The translations under genes and the position numbers were made by a program. A DNA stretch of 64,000 nt from Ligilactobacillus aviarius (GTDB lineage: Bacteria; Bacillota; Bacilli; Lactobacillales; Lactobacillaceae): contig NZ_LWUD01000002.1 of NCBI RefSeq assembly GCF_001654615.1, positions 1 through 64,000 on the forward strand. The letters run 5' to 3'. This document shows positions 15,911 to 25,475 of the stretch, in pieces (position 1 is the first letter of the stretch; each line of letters begins with the position of its first letter). The notes under the pieces were generated by a model, which saw nothing but the letters and a program-made list of their open reading frames with translations, was not told the DNA's origin and did no database searches.

Positions 15911-16571
15911 AGTTATTATTAGTTGAAGAAGAATTTTGATTAAAACGGTCGAGCCATTTTTGTTCGGGTTGAATTCGATTGGCATACCCGTTAACTTCAT
16001 TTTTCTGGTCTTGTGAAATGTAATAATCATTCACTAATCGTTGAATCGAGATCGATTCAGTTTTGACCGGTGCATTAGCGACACCACCAGTCGTTCCGTC
16101 ATCATCAACGTATTTAATGATGACGTTTGGACCATCGGGCTTAAAGTAGAGACAACTTGTTGGATCACCATTTGTTGTGAGAAAGTCCATTCCCCAGAAT
16201 TGCTGGCCATAATCCGAGCCTTGAGGAGCATTACCGTAATAAAGACCACCAGGTTGTCCATTGTCAGCCCCTTTAAATTCATCAGGATCCTTTAAAAGAC
16301 AAATCAAAGTTCCAAGTTGTTGAACTGAGAGGTGCCGTGCATCATAGCTTAAACCATCTGATTGGGCACTTGATGATGAATCATTAGTTACCGAATCTTG
16401 ATTAGCCGCAGAGCTTGGGGCCTGCGGTTGAGTTGAATGCTTTTTTTGAATATCTTGCCGAACTGTTTGAGGATGAGTGACGGCTTTTGCCGAATGAGTA
16501 GTGGTTCCGCACCCGGCTAAAATTGCGGAACATCCGAGAAAAACAGTTCCGATAATCAGTTCCTTTTTCAT
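15909..16571 (-). CDS. Lipoprotein of a lactobacillus-type paralogous family
   Basis: The 220-residue protein has a lipoprotein signal with lipobox LAGC (Cys21), a Ser/Thr/Gln-rich linker to about residue 75, then a conserved domain: LSVQQLGTLICLLKDPDEF, GGLYYGN, FLTTNGDPTSCLYFKPDG and SISIQRLVNDYYISQDQKNEVNGY. The gene at 52903 has the same arrangement (QQLGTMVAFLQNPDWFKEY, SANGDPTSYIYYK, LLQDYYQSQGQKDEVNN), so the two are paralogs. The pattern resembles lactobacillus proteins labelled the Lreu_0056 family, recalled from memory. It should be tethered to the outer face of the membrane; function unknown. Confidence 0.75.
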   Translation of the reverse strand: MKKELIIGTVFLGCSAILAGCGTTTHSAKAVTHPQTVRQDIQKKHSTQPQAPSSAANQDSVTNDSSSSAQSDGLSYDARHLSVQQLGTLICLLKDPDEFKGADNGQPGGLYYGNAPQGSDYGQQFWGMDFLTTNGDPTSCLYFKPDGPNVIIKYVDDDGTTGGVANAPVKTESISIQRLVNDYYISQDQKNEVNGYANRIQPEQKWLDRFNQNSSSTNNN

Positions 16572-16843
16572 AATTTTAAATCTCCCGCTCTGTAAAACAT
16601 TTTACAAAATTCATCTTAACAATATATAAGGAAAAAGACAATATTCTTATTAAATATGATTTAAAAATTAATAATTAACAAATAATGTTGCTGAATTTAC
16701 CATTTCTTAGCAATCTAGCGGTTAAATAATGCGGAAATGTTGCTATTCAAAGTAAAAACGAATAGTATTTATTAGTTAGATAAGAGATTAGATCGGATAT
16801 CGAAATCTGGGGATTACATATTAATAAAGAAAGGGTAAGTAAA

Positions 16844-19800
16844 GTGACAAAATTTAAAAAGAATCTTATTCGATTGGTCGTAATGATCACGTCGGTGTTT
16901 TTAGTGTTCATTCCATCTCAAAATGGGAATTTGCATGCAGCAGATCTAACAAGTTCTGAAGTTGATTCAATTACGACGAATGTAGGGTCTGCTACACCAG
17001 GACAAAAGGTTCATTTCACAATGACCTTAGGAAACAGTAAGCAGGTAATTCATACAGGAGATACGATTCACGTTACGTTTCCAACCGCAACGGCTGACGG
17101 AGCGGGAATCACTGGGGTTCCCCACACCGTTGCCATTAAGTATGAAGATCCAAGTAATCCTGGCGACCCATTAAACGGTCAAGATGTCGCAACTGCTCAA
17201 ATCACAAGCAGCGGAATCACGATTACTTTTAATAGCAAAATGAATGGTCATGTGTTAAATTCCGGTAAATTACAATTTACAGGAGTTGTTACGACGAAGA
17301 GCGGGACAAAACCGACTAAAGTTAACAATTGGCCGAATTCAAATTCGATTCCAACTCCATCAATTAGTGTAAATTCAACCCCATCAACTTCTGGCAACCA
17401 AGGAGGAACACCAAATATTGTTGCTCCCAAAGGAACCGTTAAGAAGAGTGGGACGATTGCTAATAACGGAAACATTAATTGGCAAGTTCACGGCGTATTA
17501 ACGAATAGTGGAACGTCAACGATTAAAGATACTGCCAAAGACGGTCAAGAAATTGTTCCGGGATCAGTTAAAATAACATACTTTATTCAATATGAAGATG
17601 GTCAGTGGGGAACAGCTCATTTGACTTATTCGCAAGCAAACTATCCTTCATCAGAAGGAAAGATCACCGTTTCAGGAAATTCATTAACCATTACTGCAAA
17701 TGAATACAACATTTCAGGAGCGTTAATGGGGGTAGATGAAAGCGGTGACTGGTATCCAGTAAAGAAAGTTGCTTACACGGTCACCTATCAAACAAAGGTT
17801 TCATCAAATGAACAAGCAAGTCAGTGGCAAAATACTGCAAGCCAAACCAATCCAAATGGAACACCATCAGGATCAGCAACGGCAACGGTAAAGAACAACT
17901 GGCAAGGAACAATTAATGGATCACAGCCTAAATATGGGGTAAGTTTACTTAAAGTCGGCGAAGAAAATGGAAAGATGGTTGGTTTGGTTGGCGCAACATT
18001 CCAGATCAGTGGAAATGGAATTACGAAGGATGCAGTTTCAAATCAAACTGGATACTTTAACTTCAATGGACTTCCAACTGGAACATACACGATTAAGGAA
18101 ATCAAAGCTCCAAAGGGTTACAAGCTTAATCCGGAAACGATTACTGTAAAAATCAGTGATACCGGAGTTACAACGGTTACTGTTAACGGTAAGAATATTA
18201 CAAATGATGCGAAGGTTGTTGATACGCCGATTGCAACTGCATCAAGCAGCAGTTCAATTAGGAGTAGCAAGAGTTCATCAAGCAAGAAGTCATCAAGCTC
18301 AAGCAAGATTTCAAGCAGCAGCAAGAAGAGCTCAAGCGAAAAGAATTCATCAAGCAAGAAATCAAGTTCAAGCAAGGTTTCATCAAGTAGTAAGAAGAGC
18401 TCAAGCGTAAAGAGCTCATCAAGCAAGAAGTTAAGTTCAAGCAAGGTTTCAAACAGCAGTAAGAAGAGCTCAAGCGTAAAGAGCTCATCAAAGAAATCAA
18501 GCTCAAGCAAGGTTTCAAGCAGTAGCAAGAAGAGCTCAAGCATTAAGAGTTCAAGTAAGAAGTCATCAAGCTCAAGCAAGGTTTCAAGCAATAGCAAGAA
18601 GAGCTCAAACATTAAGAGTTCATCAAGTAAGAAATCAAGTTCAAGCAAGATCTCTTCAAGTAGCAAGAAGAGCTCAAGCATCAAGAGTTCAAGTAAGAAG
18701 TCATCAAGCTCAAGCAAGATCTCTTCAAGCAGTAGCAAAAAGAGCTCAAGTGTGAAGAGCTCATCAAGTAAGGAATCATCAAGCTCAAGTGAGATTTCTT
18801 CAAGCAGCAGCAAGAAGAGCACAAGTGTAAAGAGTTCATCAAGCAAGAAGTCAAGTTCAAGCAAGATTTCATCAAGTAGCAAGAAGAGTTCAAGTATTAA
18901 GAGCTCATCAAGCAAGAAATCAAGTTCAAACAAGATTTCATCAAGTAGCAAGAAGAGTTCAAGTATTAAGAGCTCATCAAGTAAGAAATCAAGTTCAAGC
19001 AAGATCTCAAGCAGTAGCAAGAAGAGTTCAAGTATTAAGAGCTCATCAAGCAAGAAGTCAAGCTCAATCAAGAGTTCAGCAAAGAGTTCAAGTGTAAAGG
19101 CTTCAAGCAACTCATCATCAAAGAGATCAGCAACGGCTAAGAGTCACCGTGGTGGCAACCGTCCTGTAAAGAGTTCAATTTTGAAGAGTTCAAGTAAGAA
19201 GTCAAGTTCAATTAAGAGCTCAAGCGAAATTTCAAGTAAGAAGAGTTCAATGATTAAGTCATCAAGCAAGACCTCATCAAAGAAAGCTTCAAGCAAAGAA
19301 TCAAGCTCAATCAAGAGTTCAGTAAAGAGTTCAAGTGAAGTTTCAAGTAAGAAGAGTTCAATGATTAAGTCATCAAGCAAGACCTCATCAAAGAAAGCTT
19401 CAAGCAAAGAATCAAGCTTGATCAAGAGTTCAGTAAAGAGTTCAAGTGAAGTTTCAAGTAAGAAGAGTTCAATGATTAAGTCATCAAGCAAGGCTTCATC
19501 AAAGAGCGCTTTAAGCAAGGAATCAAGCTTGATCAAGAGTTCAGTAAAGAGCTTATCAAGCAAGAAGAGCTCAAGCATTAAGAGCTCATCATCAAAGAAG
19601 TCAAACTTAATTAAGAGTTCAGCAAAGAGTTCAAGCGAGAAGTCATCAGTTGTATCAAGCAGCAAGGCATCAAGCAAGAAGTCAAGCTCAAGCAAGGTTT
19701 CAAGCAGTAGTAAGAAGAACTCAAGTGTGAAGGCTTCAAGCAACTCATCATCAAAGAGATCAGCAACGGCTAAGAGTCACCGTGGTGGCAACCGTCCTGT

Positions 19801-21337
19801 AAAGAGCTCAAGTTTGAAGAGTTCAAGCAAGAAGTCAAGCTCAATCAAGAGTTCAGCAAAGAGTTCAAGTGAAGTTTCAAGCAAGAAGAGTTCAATGATC
19901 AAGTCATCAAGTAAGGCTTCATCAAAGAAAGCTTCAAGCTCAAGCGTTAAGTCAAGTTCAATCAAGAGTTCAGTAAAGAGCTCAAGCAAAGAATCAAGCA
20001 AGAAGAGTTCAATGATCAAGTCATCAAGCAAGGTTTCATCAAAGAAAGCTTCAAGCAAAGAATCAAGCTCTATCAAGAGTTCAGCAAAGAGCTCAAGTGA
20101 AGCATCAAGCAAGAAGAGTTCAATGATTAAGTCATCAAGCAAGGCTTCATCAAAGAAAGCTTCAAGCAAGAAGTCAAGCTCAATCAAGAGTTTAGCAAAG
20201 AGTTCAAGCGAAGTTTCAAGCAAAAAGAGTTCAATGATCAAGTCATCAAGCAAGGTTTCATCAAAGAAAGCTTCAAGCAAAGAATCAAGCTCAGTCAAGA
20301 GTTCAGCAAAGAGCTCAAGTGAAGCATCAAGCAAGAAGAGTTCAATGATTAAGTCATCAAGCAAGGCTTCATCAAAGAAAGCTTCAAGCAAGAAGTCAAG
20401 CTCAATCAAGAGTTTAGCAAAGAGTTCAAGCGAAGTTTCAAGCAAGAAGAGTTCAATGAAGGCTTCAAGCAAGGAATCATCAGTTGAATCAAGCAGTAAA
20501 GAAGTTGTAAGTTCATCATCAATGGAGTCAACAACAGCTAAGAGCCACCGTGGTGGTGTCCGTCCTGTAAAGAGTTCATCATCAGTTGAATCATCAAGCA
20601 ACATCAATACTGAATCAAGTTCAACAATGAACACTGTTTCAAGCTCAGCTAACAAGCCAAGCAAGGATACTGAAACAAGCGTGAAGGTACCATCAAAGGC
20701 ATCAACGATCAGTTACGTAGACAAATCAACTGAAAAATCAGTTCCTGTAACTGTAAGCAGTGAAACGAACACAATGGTTGAAAGTTCAGTTTCATCAGCA
20801 GTGCGGACAGGATCAGGTTCAAGTTCATTTGGAAGCTCAATGATCAACAAGCCAACGTTGGTATCAAGTTCAATGAACGTTCCGGTAACAAGCTGGTCAA
20901 AGGAAATTGTGAACGGAAGTTCAGCAACAACTGTTGGGACAACGGTGATCACATATTCACAAAGTGAAATTCCGAATAAGGAAAGCAACAATAAACCAAC
21001 AGCTAACACGGCAACAATTACACACAACGTTCAAAATACAACTGTAATTAATAACAATAATAATCACAGTGCAAACCAAGGCGGAGTGGCAGTTGTTGGA
21101 AATAACAACGGCAACAACGCTCAAGGTGGCCAAGCTGCTCAAGGCAGCAACAATGTTGAGAACAATCAATTAACTGTAAATAATCAAAATGCTCAAAGCG
21201 GCAAAAACGGGAATGGTAACAATAGCGATGGCAGCAACTTACCACAAACCGGTGAAGCTGGAGCAAGTGCATTGATTGCTTTAGGAGTGATTTTGATCGT
21301 TGGATCAACAATTGTTTTCTACATTAAGCAACGTTAA
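16844..21337 (+). CDS. LPQTG-anchored adhesin with Cna_B/SpaA domain and long Ser/Lys tract
   Basis: This 1497-residue protein starts at GTG 16844 behind AAAGGGTAAG. It has a signal peptide ending near LHAADL (about residue 33) and an N-terminal adhesive head of about 330 residues made of beta-rich modules (SSEVDSITTNVGSATPGQ, DTIHVTFPTATADG, NGNINWQVHGVL). A SpaA/Cna_B-type fold follows at about 364-462 (GATFQISGNG, PTGTYTIKEIKAPKGY). Residues 466-1230 are an almost pure Ser/Lys tract (SSSKKSSS, SSKVSSS, SSIKSS) broken by three SHRGG motifs. A Ser/Thr/Asn/Gly-rich region, LPQTGE (about residue 1465), a membrane helix and YIKQR end the protein. The Ser tract could be O-glycosylated as in serine-rich repeat proteins, but the signal peptide is not of their KxYKxGKxW type and no accessory Sec genes are nearby. 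Ligand unknown. It is paralogous to the next gene. Confidence 0.85.
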   Translation: MTKFKKNLIRLVVMITSVFLVFIPSQNGNLHAADLTSSEVDSITTNVGSATPGQKVHFTMTLGNSKQVIHTGDTIHVTFPTATADGAGITGVPHTVAIKYEDPSNPGDPLNGQDVATAQITSSGITITFNSKMNGHVLNSGKLQFTGVVTTKSGTKPTKVNNWPNSNSIPTPSISVNSTPSTSGNQGGTPNIVAPKGTVKKSGTIANNGNINWQVHGVLTNSGTSTIKDTAKDGQEIVPGSVKITYFIQYEDGQWGTAHLTYSQANYPSSEGKITVSGNSLTITANEYNISGALMGVDESGDWYPVKKVAYTVTYQTKVSSNEQASQWQNTASQTNPNGTPSGSATATVKNNWQGTINGSQPKYGVSLLKVGEENGKMVGLVGATFQISGNGITKDAVSNQTGYFNFNGLPTGTYTIKEIKAPKGYKLNPETITVKISDTGVTTVTVNGKNITNDAKVVDTPIATASSSSSIRSSKSSSSKKSSSSSKISSSSKKSSSEKNSSSKKSSSSKVSSSSKKSSSVKSSSSKKLSSSKVSNSSKKSSSVKSSSKKSSSSKVSSSSKKSSSIKSSSKKSSSSSKVSSNSKKSSNIKSSSSKKSSSSKISSSSKKSSSIKSSSKKSSSSSKISSSSSKKSSSVKSSSSKESSSSSEISSSSSKKSTSVKSSSSKKSSSSKISSSSKKSSSIKSSSSKKSSSNKISSSSKKSSSIKSSSSKKSSSSKISSSSKKSSSIKSSSSKKSSSIKSSAKSSSVKASSNSSSKRSATAKSHRGGNRPVKSSILKSSSKKSSSIKSSSEISSKKSSMIKSSSKTSSKKASSKESSSIKSSVKSSSEVSSKKSSMIKSSSKTSSKKASSKESSLIKSSVKSSSEVSSKKSSMIKSSSKASSKSALSKESSLIKSSVKSLSSKKSSSIKSSSSKKSNLIKSSAKSSSEKSSVVSSSKASSKKSSSSKVSSSSKKNSSVKASSNSSSKRSATAKSHRGGNRPVKSSSLKSSSKKSSSIKSSAKSSSEVSSKKSSMIKSSSKASSKKASSSSVKSSSIKSSVKSSSKESSKKSSMIKSSSKVSSKKASSKESSSIKSSAKSSSEASSKKSSMIKSSSKASSKKASSKKSSSIKSLAKSSSEVSSKKSSMIKSSSKVSSKKASSKESSSVKSSAKSSSEASSKKSSMIKSSSKASSKKASSKKSSSIKSLAKSSSEVSSKKSSMKASSKESSVESSSKEVVSSSSMESTTAKSHRGGVRPVKSSSSVESSSNINTESSSTMNTVSSSANKPSKDTETSVKVPSKASTISYVDKSTEKSVPVTVSSETNTMVESSVSSAVRTGSGSSSFGSSMINKPTLVSSSMNVPVTSWSKEIVNGSSATTVGTTVITYSQSEIPNKESNNKPTANTATITHNVQNTTVINNNNNHSANQGGVAVVGNNNGNNAQGGQAAQGSNNVENNQLTVNNQNAQSGKNGNGNNSDGSNLPQTGEAGASALIALGVILIVGSTIVFYIKQR
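18240..20530 (+). repeat. Ser/Lys codon repeat tract
   Basis: About 2.3 kb of near-repetitive AGCTCAAGCAAGAAG-type sequence encodes Ser and Lys. Longer units are nested inside it, for example a segment coding KKSSMIKSSSKxSSKKASSK recurring about every 130-170 bp between 19230 and 20450. The composition keeps antisense frames open (Leu/Glu-rich), which are not genes. Such tracts expand and contract by recombination. Confidence 0.85.
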
Positions 21338-21355
21338 TGACTAATGATGAGAAAA

Positions 21356-21388
21356 GGGAATGCGACCTACATCGCATTCCCTTTTTTT
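21356..21388 (+). terminator. Terminator of the first Ser/Lys adhesin gene
   Basis: GGGAATGCGA (21356-21365) pairs perfectly with TCGCATTCCC (21372-21381), followed by seven T. Confidence 0.9.
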
Positions 21389-21593
21389 GTTAAGAACTGA
21401 TAATCTTTTTAAAGAAAAAATTATATTTTACAAATATTTAAAGTAATGTTTAAACAAAAATGCGTTTTTGTTGTGTTGGATAGTGATTGATAATAAGATT
21501 GAAAGTCGGAGATCGTTTTATAGTGAATTCAAATCAAAAGGGGGATTTGGTAACTATAAAATTAGTCTAATTTTTAAGGAAAGGATCGATAAA

Positions 21594-24272
21594 ATGTCAA
21601 AGAGTAAATCTCGAATTGTACGGTTTTTGATGGTTGCAATTTCTGCGCTTGCTTTGATTATTCCAATGACGAATTCTCAAAAAGTTCAAGCAGCAGATAT
21701 TACAAGTTCAGAAGTCAATTCAATTTCAACAAATGTTGGGCAGGCTAAACCTGGACAACGGGTATACTTCACAATGACCTTTGGGAATAGTTCGCAGGTC
21801 ATTCATACGGGCGACACGATTCACGTAACTTTCCCGCAGGCAACTGATACGGCTGCTGGGATTCAAGGAATTCCTCACCAAATTCCAGTTAAGTATAATA
21901 ACCCAAGTGATCCGGGTGACCCGCTAAATGGACAAACGATTGCGACTGCTGATATTTCAACGACGGGTGTGACAATTACATTTAATAGTAAAATGAATGG
22001 CCATATTTTAACGTCAGGAAAATTAACGTTTGCGGGTCAAATCGCGGCCAAGGCCGGAACTAATCCAACCAAGGTCAATAATTGGCCAAATATGGGAAAT
22101 GTTCCAACACCATCAATTCATGTCAGCCAGACAATTAAGCCAAATACAAATCCTAACGTTGGCCGAGGTGGAACACCAAACATCATCGCACCAACCGGTC
22201 AAGTTAAGAAGAGCGGTCGGATTGCCAATAATGGAAATATTAACTGGCAAGTTCACGGGGTTTTAGGTGATCCAGGAACAACGACCATTACGGATACATT
22301 GAAAGATGGTCAAACATTGGTCCCAGGATCAATTAAAATCACCTACTTTATTCAATATCAAGATGGTCAGTGGGGAACTGACCACTTCAGATATACTGAA
22401 AAAACTTATCCAGCCTCTGAAGGTAAGATAACTGAATCAAGCGATGGATTCACAATTACTGCAAACCAATATGACATCGCCGGTGCATTGATGGGGGTTG
22501 ACCAAAGTGGTAACCAGGGCAACGTTCGACAAGTTGCATATACGATCACGTACCAATCAAAGCTTTCATCAACAGAACAAAATGATCAGTGGACAAATTC
22601 AGCTACGCAGACCAATCCTGATGGTTCAAGCGGCGGCTCAACAACGGCAACTGTAAAGAATAGTTGGCAGGCAACTGCGGACGGAATTCAACCGAAGTAT
22701 GGGGTAAAATTACAGAAGGTCGAAACCACAAATGGTCAAATGGCTGGTTTATCAGGAGCAACATTTGAACTTACTGGAAATGGAAAGAATCTTACAGCAG
22801 TCTCAAACGCTGCAGGGGTCGTTGGCTTTAGCGGATTACCAGCTGGAACATATACGGTAAAAGAAACTAAGGCTCCAGCAGGATACAGCATTAATAATGA
22901 AAAAATTAGTGTAACGATTGATGATAAGGGAAAGACGACCGTAACGGTTAATGGAAAAGATATTACTGATAATGCACGGGTAATTGATACGCCATTAGCT
23001 GCAAGTTCGTCAAGTAGTTCATCGTCAAAGAAGTCAAGCTCAAGCAAGATTTCAAGTAGCAGTAAGAAGAGTTCAAGCGTAAAGAGCTCATCAAGTAAGA
23101 AATCAAGTTCAAGTAAGGTTTCAAGCAGTAGTAAGAAGAGTTCAAGTATCAAGAGTTCGTCAAGCAGTAAGGAATCAAGCTCAAGCAAGATCTCAAGCAG
23201 CAGCAAGAAGAGCTCAAGTGTCAAGAGTTCATCAAGCAGGAAGTCAAGTTTAAGCAAGGTTTCAAGTAGTAGTAAGAAGAGCTCGAGCATCAAGAGTTCA
23301 TCAAGCAAGAAATCAAGCTCAAGCAAGATTTCAAGCAGCAGTAAGAAGAGCTCAAGTATCAAGAGTTCGTCAAGCAGTAAGGAATCAAGTTCAAGCAAGA
23401 TCTCAAGCAGCAGTAAGAAGAGTTCAAGTATCAAGAGTTCGTCAAGCAGTAAGGAATCAAGCTCAAGCAAGATCTCAAGCAGCAGCAAGAAGAGCTCAAG
23501 TGTCAAGAGTTCATCAAGCAGTAAGGAATCAAGCTCAAGCACGATTTCAAATAGTAGTGAATTAAACGCACCTTCAAAGACTGATTCAAGTAGTAAAGAG
23601 AGCTCGTCAATTATTGTAAGTTCGTCATCAACAGCTAGCTCAAAGAGCATTGGTGCAAATTCAAACACGGTTTCATCAAATGGAAATGGTGGCGGAAACA
23701 ACTCAAGTAAGTCACAAGGCTCACAAAGTATGACATCATCACTTGTGTATACATCAAGTATTGTTTCAATCTCTGGAGGAACGGGAACAAATAGTTCTTC
23801 AGGAAGTACAGGAAATGGGTTACCAAGTAAAGATTCAAGTTCAATTGGGCCTTCTACACCAAGTCAAAAGCCAGCTCCAGGTCCCGCATTTTCAACAAGC
23901 ATGATTATAAAGTCAAGCTATGTTCAAGTTCCGGTTCCAGGTTCTGGAAACAATAATGAGGGTGGACCATCAGGAAATGGTTCTTCTCAGAACCAAGATT
24001 CAGGCAACATTGGAAATGGAACAGTTGCTGAAACAGGAAATACGAATGGTGGTAACGCACAACAAAACAATGGTGCTCAACCAACAGGTAATCAAAGCAG
24101 AGAAAATAGTTCAACATCATTGAAAGCTCAAACAAGCCAACAACAAGCTAGTCAAAAAGGAAATTCACAACAAAAACTTCCTCAGACCGGTGAAGCAAGT
24201 TCAATTGTAATTGTTAGCCTAGGAGTTGCAATGATCGTTGGATTGGGAGTTTATCTAGAAAAGAATAAATAA
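21594..24272 (+). CDS. LPQTG-anchored adhesin with Cna_B/SpaA domain and Ser/Lys tract, paralog 2
   Basis: I start the gene at ATG 21594 (892 residues) because AAGGAAAGGAT lies just upstream and it opens MSKSKSRIVRFLMVAISALA, a normal signal peptide ending near VQAADI. The open frame begins earlier, at 21468, but without a binding site. The order is the same as in the neighbour: adhesive head (SSEVNSISTNVGQAKPGQ), SpaA/Cna_B fold at about 369-465 (GATFELTGNG, PAGTYTVKETKAPAGY), Ser/Lys tract at about 471-682, a Ser/Gly/Asn region, LPQTGE at residue 862, then the helix and EKNK. The heads of the two proteins align throughout, so this is a tandem gene duplication whose Ser/Lys tracts have since diverged about threefold in length. 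Confidence 0.85.
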   Translation: MSKSKSRIVRFLMVAISALALIIPMTNSQKVQAADITSSEVNSISTNVGQAKPGQRVYFTMTFGNSSQVIHTGDTIHVTFPQATDTAAGIQGIPHQIPVKYNNPSDPGDPLNGQTIATADISTTGVTITFNSKMNGHILTSGKLTFAGQIAAKAGTNPTKVNNWPNMGNVPTPSIHVSQTIKPNTNPNVGRGGTPNIIAPTGQVKKSGRIANNGNINWQVHGVLGDPGTTTITDTLKDGQTLVPGSIKITYFIQYQDGQWGTDHFRYTEKTYPASEGKITESSDGFTITANQYDIAGALMGVDQSGNQGNVRQVAYTITYQSKLSSTEQNDQWTNSATQTNPDGSSGGSTTATVKNSWQATADGIQPKYGVKLQKVETTNGQMAGLSGATFELTGNGKNLTAVSNAAGVVGFSGLPAGTYTVKETKAPAGYSINNEKISVTIDDKGKTTVTVNGKDITDNARVIDTPLAASSSSSSSSKKSSSSKISSSSKKSSSVKSSSSKKSSSSKVSSSSKKSSSIKSSSSSKESSSSKISSSSKKSSSVKSSSSRKSSLSKVSSSSKKSSSIKSSSSKKSSSSKISSSSKKSSSIKSSSSSKESSSSKISSSSKKSSSIKSSSSSKESSSSKISSSSKKSSSVKSSSSSKESSSSTISNSSELNAPSKTDSSSKESSSIIVSSSSTASSKSIGANSNTVSSNGNGGGNNSSKSQGSQSMTSSLVYTSSIVSISGGTGTNSSSGSTGNGLPSKDSSSIGPSTPSQKPAPGPAFSTSMIIKSSYVQVPVPGSGNNNEGGPSGNGSSQNQDSGNIGNGTVAETGNTNGGNAQQNNGAQPTGNQSRENSSTSLKAQTSQQQASQKGNSQQKLPQTGEASSIVIVSLGVAMIVGLGVYLEKNK
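23004..23640 (+). repeat. Ser/Lys codon repeat tract, paralog 2
   Basis: About 0.6 kb of AGCTCAAGCAAGATTTC-type repeats encode SSSKISSSSKKSSS(I/V)KSSS units. It is the same kind of tract as 18240-20530, but shorter and without the SHRGG motifs. Confidence 0.8.
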
Positions 24273-24291
24273 AGGGATTGTTTGAAACATT

Positions 24292-24323
24292 AAAGAAGTT
24301 GCAGAAATGTAACTTCTTTTTTT
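24292..24323. terminator. Terminator between adhesin 2 and glutaminase
   Basis: AAAGAAGTT (24292-24300) pairs with AACTTCTTT (24311-24319) across a 10-nt loop, followed by T residues. It lies between the converging adhesin and glutaminase genes. Confidence 0.75.
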
Positions 24324-24331
24324 ATTGGAGT

Positions 24332-25261
24332 TTATTCAAAAATATTTAAATTCAATTTCTTAACAAGAAAGTTTAACGCCTTTATTCCAGCAACACTGTT
24401 TCCTTCCTTATCTAAGGCTGGACCAAAAACCCCGATTCCGGCTTTTTGAGGGATCGCAGATATTAATCCACCTCCAACCCCGCTTTTAGAAGGAACCCCA
24501 ACATGGGAAGAAAAATCTCCTGATTGATCGTATAGTCCAGCAGTTACCATAATTGATTTAACAACGGTAGCATTTTCTTCTCTTAAAATGCGCTGGTTAT
24601 TCCATGGTGCGATCCCGCCATTGGCTAATAGAGCTGCTAAGTTAGCTAGATCCTTAGTTGTAACATTTACAGAGCATTGTTTGAAATATGAATCTAAGAC
24701 ATCTTCAACATCGCCTTCAAACATATTATTGGCTTTCATGTAATATGCTAAAGAACGATTCATATTTCCGGTTTGTGATTCAGAGTGATAAATTTCTTCA
24801 TTTAAAGTTAAATATGGATCATTGCAGATCTTTTTCATGAAATTTAAAATTCGATCAAATCTTTCTTTACTATTCTTTCCAGAAATCAAGGAATTAACTA
24901 CAATTGCGCCGGTATTCACAAAAGGATTCATCGGATAATGTCGTTTATTGATTTCCATATTTAAAATTGAATTGAAAGAAAATCCAGTGGGTTCCTCATC
25001 CACGTGTTGAAAAACATTTTTAAGCCCATTTTCTTCAAGGGCAAGTAATAATACTGGAACTTTAGAAATACTTTCAATTGCAAATGGGGTACAGTCATTT
25101 CCTGCAGAGTAAACTAAGTTATTTTTTAAATCATAATATGTGATTCCAAGTAATGTAGGATCCACTTTTCCTAAAGCTGGAATGTAAGTCGCTACATGAC
25201 CACTCTTATATGAATCAGCAGAGTTATCGAGTGTGTCGTTAAGTAGTTTTTGAATATTCAT
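24332..25261 (-). CDS. glsA: Glutaminase
   Basis: The protein (309 residues from ATG 25261) hydrolyses L-glutamine to glutamate and ammonia in the cytoplasm. It belongs to the serine-dependent glutaminase family with a beta-lactamase-like fold. The Ser64-Ile-Ser-Lys67 pair (FAIESISKVPV) is the nucleophile/base motif; other family stretches are NPFVNTGAIVVNS, SKSGVGGGLIS and GIGVFGPALDKEGNSVAG. The frame extends upstream to 25318 but has no binding site there, while AAAGGGG precedes 25261 by about ten bases, and the 309-residue length fits the family. It is divergent from the ammonium transporter gene. In several bacteria glutaminase ammonia counters acid stress; that role here is inferred. 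Confidence 0.93.
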   Translation of the reverse strand: MNIQKLLNDTLDNSADSYKSGHVATYIPALGKVDPTLLGITYYDLKNNLVYSAGNDCTPFAIESISKVPVLLLALEENGLKNVFQHVDEEPTGFSFNSILNMEINKRHYPMNPFVNTGAIVVNSLISGKNSKERFDRILNFMKKICNDPYLTLNEEIYHSESQTGNMNRSLAYYMKANNMFEGDVEDVLDSYFKQCSVNVTTKDLANLAALLANGGIAPWNNQRILREENATVVKSIMVTAGLYDQSGDFSSHVGVPSKSGVGGGLISAIPQKAGIGVFGPALDKEGNSVAGIKALNFLVKKLNLNIFE

Positions 25262-25475
25262 AGTTCTTAGGCCCCTTTGTGAAAAAAAGTTAAACAAAAG
25301 AAAATTTATCGCTCTCATCTATAAATCTATATCTGATTGTTGTTGTTTTAAATTGAAAAAACGCGGATTCAATGAACAGTTCCTTTGCGTAATATAAATG
25401 GGTATTTTATTGAAGAGAAGGGACCACAGTTCTAAAATTAAGCCGAAAAATTATTAAGGTTTAAGGTGAAAATTT

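Noticed and set aside
18118..20664. Long minus-strand frames rich in Leu and Glu opposite the Ser/Lys tract
   Set aside because: They are the reverse reading of Ser/Lys codons (TCA/AGC and AAG give Leu, Glu and Asp patterns), have no RBS and mirror the sense repeat exactly.
16844..21337. Classical serine-rich repeat glycoprotein exported by the accessory Sec system
   Set aside because: The signal peptide lacks the KxYKxGKxW motif, Lys is abundant in the tract, and no secA2, secY2 or gtf genes are in the window.
21468..21593. N-terminal extension of adhesin paralog 2
   Set aside because: The 42 extra codons have no RBS and no similarity to paralog 1, while ATG 21594 has both an RBS and a proper signal peptide.
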